A stretch of 64,000 bases of DNA from Armatimonas rosea. Its GTDB lineage: Bacteria > Armatimonadota > Armatimonadia > Armatimonadales > Armatimonadaceae. The notes beneath the pieces are model-generated. The model was not told the DNA's origin. It searched no databases and saw only the letters and a list, made by a program, of their open reading frames with translations. This document shows positions 26,749 through 33,422 of the stretch, piece after piece. Numbering within the stretch: the first letter of the stretch is position 1; every line of letters starts with the position of its first letter. The DNA is taken from contig NZ_JACHGW010000001.1 in NCBI RefSeq assembly GCF_014202505.1, positions 1,630,697 through 1,694,696 on the forward strand, given 5' to 3'. Made by a program: the position numbers and the translations under genes.

Positions 26749-27297
26749 CTAAGAGGGAGCCGTCCAGCTTACCGTGTTGGAAAGTAGCTCGCTCCAGTAA
26801 AAGCGGAACTGGTACGTCGTGCCGGGGGTGACTCGGTACTCTACCGCGAATGCATCGCCGAAACGAAGCTCCAGCCGTGTCCCCTGAAGCGTGCCCGGAA
26901 TACGGAACGTCCGCTGCGTTTTGGGGGCGATCAGGCCGCCGTGTAAGCTCTGCCGGTCGGGAGAGAAGGAAGGGAAAGTCTTTATCCAGGGAACATGGCT
27001 CGCCCCGAAGCTTACGATGCTCTGGTTGTCTTCGAGAACCCGGAAAACATGGAGGTGTCGGAAAGCGGCTTGCTGGTGGTAGCTATCCTCCAGAAGAAAC
27101 GAGCAAGGCACCGTCGTATCGGAGTGGTTGTAAAACCCGAGCTCCAGAGTCAGCTCTTCTGGTGTCGGGGTGACGAGCTGCAGATGGAGGGTGCAGCTAT
27201 CCAGCGTGCGAAACTCCGCCTCGGTGAGAATGCCCCGCTCGTACTGGGAAAGCCAGCGCCCGCGAATCTCTTGCCAGCGTGGATCGTCGGGATGCAT
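26749..27297 (-). CDS. Hypothetical protein
   Basis: A 182-residue protein that I do not recognise. It is acidic to neutral with a helical start (MHPDDPRWQEIRGRWLSQY), then beta-rich sequence with many aromatic residues and no signal peptide or membrane segment. ATG at 27297 is used; a TTG at 27354, 15 bases after the upstream stop, would add 19 residues and fits operon spacing better, so the start is uncertain. It lies between an oxygenase-like unknown and a sulfatase on the same strand. Its base composition is less GC-skewed at third positions than that of the sulfatases. Confidence 0.6.
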   Translation of the reverse strand: MHPDDPRWQEIRGRWLSQYERGILTEAEFRTLDSCTLHLQLVTPTPEELTLELGFYNHSDTTVPCSFLLEDSYHQQAAFRHLHVFRVLEDNQSIVSFGASHVPWIKTFPSFSPDRQSLHGGLIAPKTQRTFRIPGTLQGTRLELRFGDAFAVEYRVTPGTTYQFRFYWSELLSNTVSWTAPS

Positions 27298-27369
27298 GGA
27301 GAGACGTTCTGCTCTTTCACGGTAATGTCCTGCTTCGGTGTGGCCTTTCTCCAAACGGGGCGGAGAGCT

Positions 27370-27900
27370 TTACGGGGTGAGCATCCAGGAGAGTATCTTG
27401 CGCGAGAGTGCTGGGTCGGGGCTTGGAATCGTGGCTTGGTGGAGAACCCCGGTGGCCACGCTATTGTTGAGGAGCAAGAGCTGGGGGCGAGTGTGGTCGA
27501 AGTCTGTGAGGGCGGTCACAAACGGGGCCAGAACCTCGGAGAAGCGCGGCGAGAGAGGCGGAAATGTGCTGAGAAACGCCTCTGGAGTGAGGTGGTGCGC
27601 GGCGGCGGCCCGCACATGATCCGCGATTCGTACGACACTGTGAACCCCCGTGGGGGCGTAGCCCAGAAAGAGAAACGACTCGTCGGGGCCGCCGTCGCGG
27701 TGGAAGCGTGTGGTCACCTGCTGGTCGAACTCCGTCTGGTGTACGACGCCGAAGGGCTTACCCTGAACTGCCTCCAGCCCCTCCCGAACCCACGCCAGAG
27801 CATTGGACAGAGAGCGATCTTCCGGCACGGGAACTAGGGCGTAGCCGGGGGCGGTCGTATCGGTTCGAAAGATCGTCTGGTAGAGCGCAGCGAAGTCCAT
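27370..27900 (-). CDS. Hypothetical protein with HRDGGPDES motif, possible oxygenase-like fold
   Basis: A 176-residue protein. The segment TTRFHRDGGPDESFLFLGYAPT holds an H-x-D pair in a setting that resembles the metal-binding turn of double-stranded beta-helix oxygenases, and QLLLLNNS later could be a strand before a second ligand region containing His (GVLHQA). I cannot confirm a catalytic triad, so the oxygenase idea is tentative. ATG at 27900 is chosen over a TTG two codons upstream. It is followed 72 bases later by another unknown gene on the same strand and preceded by the SMI1/KNR4 gene. Confidence 0.6.
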   Translation of the reverse strand: MDFAALYQTIFRTDTTAPGYALVPVPEDRSLSNALAWVREGLEAVQGKPFGVVHQTEFDQQVTTRFHRDGGPDESFLFLGYAPTGVHSVVRIADHVRAAAAHHLTPEAFLSTFPPLSPRFSEVLAPFVTALTDFDHTRPQLLLLNNSVATGVLHQATIPSPDPALSRKILSWMLTP

Positions 27901-27948
27901 ACCCAAAAGGACACTTATTATTCCGCCAGCGTTCCCTCGGAGGGGGAA

Positions 27949-28590
27949 TCATGGCGCGGAACGACGGGCGGTGTTGAGCATGGCTTGGAGCCAGTCTAGG
28001 TACCAGTCCTTGAAGGTGTAACGATGGGGCCGGATTGGGGGCCAGAGGAGTTTGCCGATGAGACTTGTCAAACGGTACCCTTCTTCATAAGGACCTACTC
28101 CGTACTCGTCTGTCTGCCAGACATGACCATACTCTTCGCCGGAGACGACTAAGATGCTATACATACCGCACCCCCGGTCGCCGAGCTCAAGGAAGCCGGT
28201 AAGGACTTCCCAGTCATCGGGTGGCGTGTCGGTAAAGAAGTGCCTGGCTTTGGTGTGGGGAAAGGGACTCCCAATGACCTCTTCGTGTTCGGGAATCGAG
28301 GGCCAATGACTCCCATGTTCAAGGGACGGATCGTTGGGGCCAAGCGGGAAAACAGAGAGCCCGAGATCGGGACCAAAGCCGCCATTGCCGATGTGGAGCA
28401 AGAAATCTCTGTAGTCTTCGGGGAGGCGGATTCCTAGTCCTTGCTCGCGTACGGCGAGTTCTTTCTCAGTGGGACAAGAGCCCAAGACAATCTTCTCGCG
28501 TCTCCAGTATCCACCGTAGTGTTGGGTAAGCTCGGCGATACCTTCACGGACGGTTTTTAACCAGGCGTGGGAGTCGTCAGTAGTAGTCAT
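27949..28590 (-). CDS. SMI1/KNR4 family protein
   Basis: A 213-residue protein with the SMI1/KNR4 (SUKH) pattern: EKELAVREQGLGIRLPEDYRDFL followed by HIGNGGFGPDLGLSVFPLG, then ITGF-like strands and a terminal helix (FKDWYLDWLQAML). In bacteria SUKH proteins often serve as immunity proteins to secreted nuclease toxins, but many are housekeeping or orphan. No toxin lies next to it. ATG at 28590 is six bases downstream of the preceding stop, so it is co-transcribed with the small gene and sulfatases upstream. Confidence 0.82.
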   Translation of the reverse strand: MTTTDDSHAWLKTVREGIAELTQHYGGYWRREKIVLGSCPTEKELAVREQGLGIRLPEDYRDFLLHIGNGGFGPDLGLSVFPLGPNDPSLEHGSHWPSIPEHEEVIGSPFPHTKARHFFTDTPPDDWEVLTGFLELGDRGCGMYSILVVSGEEYGHVWQTDEYGVGPYEEGYRLTSLIGKLLWPPIRPHRYTFKDWYLDWLQAMLNTARRSAP

Positions 28591-28596
28591 TTTCTC

Positions 28597-28914
28597 TCAC
28601 CCTTGCTCATGTGCCTCTTTCTCGGCCTTGCTCCAGCGCGGCTTTCCGATTTTCTTGACTCCGATTTTTGGCGGCTGAGGCGGGATGTTTTTCTCTAGAA
28701 GCTCACTCACGAGCTCCGCAAAGAGACGAAACTCCGCGAAGTCTGGTTTCTCATCTTCGGGGCGGTAGTAAACATGCTTCACGATCCCCGAGGGAAGGTG
28801 CTCGATGGAGTAGGCCCAGCCCGGCCCATTCAGGAGGGGCTGGCGATGCACAAACTCCTGTGGTTTGTAGCTGTGCTCTGGCATGAGCTGGAAGGGGGGG
28901 CGTCTCCCACTCAT
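28597..28914 (-). CDS. Small hypothetical protein
   Basis: A 105-residue protein without recognised domain. It is rich in Pro, Glu and Lys: an aromatic-rich middle (GPGWAYSIEHLPSGIVKHVYY), an acidic helix (FAEFRLFAELVSELLEK) and a basic tail (KKIGKPRWSKAEKEAHEQG). No signal peptide or membrane segment. The start ATG overlaps the upstream sulfatase stop by four bases (ATGA) and the stop is six bases before the SMI1/KNR4 gene, so it is a real operon member by context. Confidence 0.6.
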   Translation of the reverse strand: MSGRRPPFQLMPEHSYKPQEFVHRQPLLNGPGWAYSIEHLPSGIVKHVYYRPEDEKPDFAEFRLFAELVSELLEKNIPPQPPKIGVKKIGKPRWSKAEKEAHEQG

Positions 28915-30413
28915 GGCTTCTCCCTTGCTGACAATGGGGTAGGCTTCGGCGCGACCGGCAGCATTTTCAGGAGCGCATCGCGGAGAGTGGGGTTGGTGTC
29001 GGCGAGGTTTTCGGTGCTGTCGAGGTCTTTGGTGAGATCGTAGAGGGCGATGTCGGTGAAGCCCTTACCGTCCTTGGTGCGCCGGGCGATCAGGCGGTGG
29101 GTGGCGGTGCGGACGGTGATGGTGTCTTGCCAGTAGCTGAGCGCGGAGTCGCGGACGGTGCGCTGCTGCCCGGCGAGGACGGGGGCGAAGCTCTTGCCAT
29201 CGAGCGGGTAGTGGGTCTTGGTGAAGCGTGGCTGGCAGAGCTCGACCAGGGTGGGGTAGAGGTCGTCGTTCTCGATCAGAGCATCGCTGGCCTTTCCCGT
29301 GGGGCCGACTCCGGGGGCGCGGACGATCAGCGTGCTCCGAACGGCGCGCTCGAAGGGGCTGTGCTTGCCCCAGATCTGCTGCTCGCCCAGGTGCCAGCCA
29401 TGATCGCCCCAGACCACGACAATTGTATTTTTATCGAGCCCTTCGGACTTTAGCGCATCGAGAACTTTTCCCACCTGCCGGTCGGTGTAGCGGACGCAGG
29501 CCAGATACGCCCGCCGCGCCGTCCGGGCCGCGTCGTCGTCGAGCGGCTGCTTTTTGGGGAAGGGTAGAGCATACTTATAGAACTCGGCGCTCGCGTGCCA
29601 GTAGGGCGCGGCGGGCTTGAGCGGGGAGGGGGGCAGAGGGATCGGCTTGCCCTCGAACGCGTCCCAGTCCTGCTTGGGCGCGACAAAGGGCAGGTGCGGC
29701 TTGAAAAAGCCTAGCCCAAGGAAGAATGGCTTGCCGGACTGCTTAAAGCCTTTCAGTTGCGCAATCGCCTCGTGGGCCATTTGGCCGTCGGGGAGGTCGT
29801 CGTCGCTCTTGGCCGTGAACTCCATCAGGGCGTTGTGCCCCTGGCCGTCCTCGCGGTGCTTGCCGCCCTCGTAGGCGAAGAAGACTCCCCAGCCGCGCTG
29901 CCACGTGCCAAACGGGGTCGGGAGCACGTCCCAGGCATGGGGCAGCTCCGGGCGACCGTCGCCCGCGCCATTGTAGCCATAGACCCGGCCATCGGCGGTG
30001 TGGGAGATCTTTCCGATATCGACCGTCTGGTAGCCGCTGCGCCGAAAGAGCTCCGGGAGGCTCTGAGCACCGGGGAGGAGCTGCGTGTCGAGGGCAGTCT
30101 TGCCGGGATAGAACGCCTCGTTGTTGGCCGTGACTCCTGTACTGCGCGGCGAGCGCCCGGTCAGGAGGGCATACCGCGATGCCCCACAGGTCGGGACAAC
30201 CGCGTACTGGCGGCTAAAGACCATCCCCGACTGGGCGAGTCTATCCAGGTTCGGCGACTGCGCCTCTTTAACGCCGTAGCACCCCAGCTCGGGCCGGAGA
30301 TCGTCGATGGCGATAAACAACACGTTGTAGCGGTTGGTCTCCCCCCTAACCCCCGCCGGGCGGGGGGACAATGCGGTTCCCAGAAGTGCCAAGCTAATCA
30401 GGGCGAGCTTCAC
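28911..30413 (-). CDS. Type I sulfatase (iduronate-2-sulfatase-like), exported, CGASR motif
   Basis: A 500-residue sulfatase of the iduronate-2-sulfatase/choline-sulfatase-like branch (NVLFIAIDDLRPELGCYG). The maturation motif is CGASR (Cys76-Arg80), a CxAxR form. A signal-like N-terminus (MKLALISLALLGTALS) is followed by PRPAGVRGETN, which is encoded by a GC palindrome found elsewhere between genes, so the export region has been rewritten by a repeat. WGDHGWHLGE is the second metal region. The start is GTG at 30413, overlapping the upstream sulfatase stop by four bases. It is closest to the exported sulfatase at 31815 in sequence. Confidence 0.92.
   Translation of the reverse strand: MKLALISLALLGTALSPRPAGVRGETNRYNVLFIAIDDLRPELGCYGVKEAQSPNLDRLAQSGMVFSRQYAVVPTCGASRYALLTGRSPRSTGVTANNEAFYPGKTALDTQLLPGAQSLPELFRRSGYQTVDIGKISHTADGRVYGYNGAGDGRPELPHAWDVLPTPFGTWQRGWGVFFAYEGGKHREDGQGHNALMEFTAKSDDDLPDGQMAHEAIAQLKGFKQSGKPFFLGLGFFKPHLPFVAPKQDWDAFEGKPIPLPPSPLKPAAPYWHASAEFYKYALPFPKKQPLDDDAARTARRAYLACVRYTDRQVGKVLDALKSEGLDKNTIVVVWGDHGWHLGEQQIWGKHSPFERAVRSTLIVRAPGVGPTGKASDALIENDDLYPTLVELCQPRFTKTHYPLDGKSFAPVLAGQQRTVRDSALSYWQDTITVRTATHRLIARRTKDGKGFTDIALYDLTKDLDSTENLADTNPTLRDALLKMLPVAPKPTPLSAREKP
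30341..30367. repeat. GC palindrome inside a sulfatase signal region
   Basis: CCCCCCTAACCCCCGCCGGG followed by CGGGGGG. The same block in the opposite orientation lies at 35959-35983 between genes. In the sulfatase frame it reads SPRPAGVRG. Confidence 0.7.
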
Positions 30414-31840
30414 GGTCGGGACGCTCCCACGCCGCGGATTTTCTCCAGCGCGGCGGCCATGGCAGCGGTGCGCTCGGGGAGTTTTGCGGCGAGATTGGTG
30501 GTCTCGCCGGGGTCGGTGGCGAGGTCGTAGAGCTGGCGGCCTTGCTTGATGAACTTCCAGCTCCCCTCGCGCAGGGTGAGGGTGTTGGCGTGCTCGACCA
30601 GGCTCGTGCGGCCGGTCTTGGACTCGCCCAGAAACGCCGCGAGCGTGTTCTCGCTATCGGGGGCGGTGCGCTTGTCGAAGCCTTGGCCGGTGAGGGCGGC
30701 AAACGACGCCAGAAAATCAACCTGGCAGACCAGCGCGTCGGAGACACCGGGCTTGACACGTGCGGGCCAGCGCACGAGAAACGGGACACGCGTCCCGCCC
30801 TCGAAGAGGCTGTACTTCCCACCGCGCCACGGCCCCGCGGGCTTGTGGTCGCCTAGCTTTTCCACCGCACTGTCTTTGTAGCCATCGTCGAGCACCGGCC
30901 CATTGTCGCTGGAGAAGATCAGGAGGGTGTTTTGGGTCAGTTTGAGTTTATCTAATGTTTTCAGAATCTCCCCGACGCACCAGTCCAGCTCCGCGATGGC
31001 ATCGCCGCGTGGGCCCATCGGAGTCTTGCCGACAAAACGGGGGTGGGGGACACGCGGGACATGGATATCGTGGGTGTTGAACGAGAGGAAGAAGGGCCTG
31101 GTTTTGTTGTTCTCGATAAAGGCGACCGCTTTCTTCGTAAACACCTCCGCCATGTCTTCGTCGATCCAGCGCGCGGACTTGCCGCCCTTCATGTAGCCGA
31201 TCCGCCCGATTCCATTGACCACGGCGTTGTTGTGGCCATTACTCCAGTCCATCTTCAGGCCCGCACGATCCCGGACACCGTCGAGCTCGCCGTCGTAGTT
31301 CTCTTTGGTGTAGCGCACCTGGATCGGGTCGGTCTTGGTCAGGCCGGCCACCTGCTCGTTCTCGATATAGACACAGGGGACTCGGTCGCCGGTCGCGGCC
31401 ATGAGGAAGTGGTAGCCAAAGCCGACTTGACCCGGGCCGGGGGCGATCCGCTCGTTCCAGTCCGGCCCGCCGGTCGCGCCCAGCCCGAGGTGCCACTTCC
31501 CCACGATCCCCGTGGCGTAGCCCGCTTTTTGGAGCACCGACGCGACTGTCGTACGGCCGGGCTCGACAATCAGCGCCGCGTTGCCAGGAAGCACCCCCGT
31601 GCCCGGCTTGCGCCAGGCGTACTCGCCCGTGAGCAGAGCGTAGCGCGACGGCGTGCAGGTCGCCGACGGCGCATGGGCATCGGTGAAGCGCAGCCCCTCA
31701 CGGGCAATCCGGTCGATATGGGGCGTCTTAACGGATCTTGCGCCGTAGCAGCCTACATCGCCAAAGCCCAGGTCGTCGGTGTAGATCAGGACGATATTGG
31801 GCCGACTGTCTTGCCTACTTCCCTTGCTTGATAAACTCAT
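30410..31840 (-). CDS. Type I sulfatase, no signal peptide
   Basis: A 476-residue arylsulfatase with RPNIVLIYTDDLGFGDVGCYG at residue 13, motif CTPSR (Cys62-Arg66), FSSDNGPV later and a C-terminal QLYDLATDPGETTNLA segment. The first 12 residues (SLSSKGSRQDS) are polar and do not form an export signal. The start lies inside the end of the upstream sulfatase gene, a 26-base overlap, and its stop overlaps the next sulfatase GTG by four bases, so the three sulfatases of this group are translationally coupled. Substrate cannot be inferred. Confidence 0.92.
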   Translation of the reverse strand: MSLSSKGSRQDSRPNIVLIYTDDLGFGDVGCYGARSVKTPHIDRIAREGLRFTDAHAPSATCTPSRYALLTGEYAWRKPGTGVLPGNAALIVEPGRTTVASVLQKAGYATGIVGKWHLGLGATGGPDWNERIAPGPGQVGFGYHFLMAATGDRVPCVYIENEQVAGLTKTDPIQVRYTKENYDGELDGVRDRAGLKMDWSNGHNNAVVNGIGRIGYMKGGKSARWIDEDMAEVFTKKAVAFIENNKTRPFFLSFNTHDIHVPRVPHPRFVGKTPMGPRGDAIAELDWCVGEILKTLDKLKLTQNTLLIFSSDNGPVLDDGYKDSAVEKLGDHKPAGPWRGGKYSLFEGGTRVPFLVRWPARVKPGVSDALVCQVDFLASFAALTGQGFDKRTAPDSENTLAAFLGESKTGRTSLVEHANTLTLREGSWKFIKQGRQLYDLATDPGETTNLAAKLPERTAAMAAALEKIRGVGASRP

Positions 31841-33422
31841 CGCGGCTTAGCTTCCCATCTTTGTTGGTATCGAACTTCTTGAAGCGCTCCTTGGCCTGCT
31901 CCGGGTCGGGCTGGCCGGCCATGAACTCGTCGTAGGTGAGCTGGTCGTCCTTGTTGGTATCTTTCCGGTTGAAGAGCGCGACTCGGTCCGTGGCGGCTTT
32001 TTGCGGTGTCTTGGCGTTCTTGGTGGTGGGGACAGGGGCACCTAGGTTTGCATAGGCCGTGTCGAGCTCCCGTGTCAGCTCCGCGATCACGGCGGCGTTC
32101 TCCGGCTTGGCGGCGACATTGACGCTCTCCTTCGGGTCGTTTTTCTCGTCGTAGAGCTCCGTGGCGACCGTCGCGCCGCTTGTGCGGTCCCGCCAGAGGG
32201 TTAGGCGCCAGCGGGTGTCGCGGGCGCTGTAGCCCATCACCGGCTTGCCGTCGGCGCTACGCGGGTACTGGCTGAGCGCCACCTTACGGACACTCGCGCT
32301 CGGGTTGTCGAGGATCGGCTTGAGGCTCTTGCCATCGAGGCCTGTCGGCTGGGGAAGCCCTGCCAGCTCGGCGAGGGTGGGGTAGATATCCACGAACTCC
32401 GCCAGAGCCGGGGTGGTCTTGCCCGCGTTGGGCATGCCCGGCGCACTGACAATCAGCGGGGCGTGGGTGGCGCGCTCGAAGTTGGTGTGCTTGTGCCAGA
32501 GCCCATGGTCGCCTAGCTGCCAGCCGTGGTCGCCCCAGAGGACAATAATCGTGTTTTTATCGAGTCCCTCCGCCTTGAGCGTGTCGAGGAGCTTGCCAAC
32601 TTGGGCGTCCATGTAGCTAATCGCGGCGTAGTAGCCGTGGCGCAGCTCGCGGGAGACGGCAGGGGAGATCGGGTTGCCGGCGGGGATATTGCCGTAGCCG
32701 TGGAGCTCGCCGTTGTCGTGGCCGACAAATGCGGGGGCACCCTCCGGGAGCGTGTCGCTATCGCCGCCGGGAATCTTGGCGGGGTCGTAGAGGTCCCAGT
32801 ACTTCTTGGGGGAGACAAAGGGCAGGTGCGGCTTGACAAACCCAACCGCGAGAAAGAACGGCTGCCCAGATTTTTTATAGTCCTTGAGCCGGGAGATCGC
32901 CTCGGCGGCCACGGCACCATCGGGGAGCTGCTCCTCGGCCTTGTCGGTGGCGAGGTAGGCATGGCTCTTGGTGGTGTCCAGCTCCTTGGTCTTGGGGGTC
33001 CAGTGGGGGACGCTCCACGACGGTGCATCGTCGTAGCCACCATGGTAGATCTTGCCCAGCCCGGCGGCGTGGTAGCCCTGTTGCTTGAAGTACTGCGGGA
33101 GGGTGACCGTATCGGGGAGCGCCGTGCGGAAGTGGGTGACCAGGTCCCAGACCTTGGTCGCATCGGGTCGCCGCCCGGTGAGGAGCGAGCTGCGCGACGG
33201 CGAGCAGACCGCTTGCTGGCAGTAGGCTTGCTGAAAGACCATGCCTGATTTAGCTAGACGATCTATGTTGGGGGACTTGATGACTGTGTTGCCATAGCAG
33301 CCTAGCTCGGGGCGCAGGTCATCGACCGCGATAAACAAGACATTGGGCTTGCTCTGCGCCAGCGCTGGGGCGGTCAGTGTGGCAAGAGCAACCAGAGAGA
33401 CAAGAGAGAGAAGAAGCTTCAT
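31815..33422 (-). CDS. Exported iduronate-2-sulfatase-like sulfatase with C-terminal EF-hands
   Basis: A 535-residue protein: signal peptide (MKLLLSLVSLVALATLTAPALA), sulfatase of the iduronate-2-sulfatase-like branch (NVLFIAVDDLRPELGCYG), motif CSPSR (Cys73-Arg77) and WGDHGWQLGDHG. The last 57 residues contain two EF-hand loops, DTNKDDQLTYDE (488-499) and DTNKDGKLSRDE (518-529), both with acidic ligands in place, so calcium binding is likely. Tail EF-hands are known in planctomycete-type sulfatases and may serve calcium-dependent folding or attachment. ATG at 33422 overlaps the pullulanase stop by four bases. Confidence 0.94.
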   Translation of the reverse strand: MKLLLSLVSLVALATLTAPALAQSKPNVLFIAVDDLRPELGCYGNTVIKSPNIDRLAKSGMVFQQAYCQQAVCSPSRSSLLTGRRPDATKVWDLVTHFRTALPDTVTLPQYFKQQGYHAAGLGKIYHGGYDDAPSWSVPHWTPKTKELDTTKSHAYLATDKAEEQLPDGAVAAEAISRLKDYKKSGQPFFLAVGFVKPHLPFVSPKKYWDLYDPAKIPGGDSDTLPEGAPAFVGHDNGELHGYGNIPAGNPISPAVSRELRHGYYAAISYMDAQVGKLLDTLKAEGLDKNTIIVLWGDHGWQLGDHGLWHKHTNFERATHAPLIVSAPGMPNAGKTTPALAEFVDIYPTLAELAGLPQPTGLDGKSLKPILDNPSASVRKVALSQYPRSADGKPVMGYSARDTRWRLTLWRDRTSGATVATELYDEKNDPKESVNVAAKPENAAVIAELTRELDTAYANLGAPVPTTKNAKTPQKAATDRVALFNRKDTNKDDQLTYDEFMAGQPDPEQAKERFKKFDTNKDGKLSRDEFIKQGK

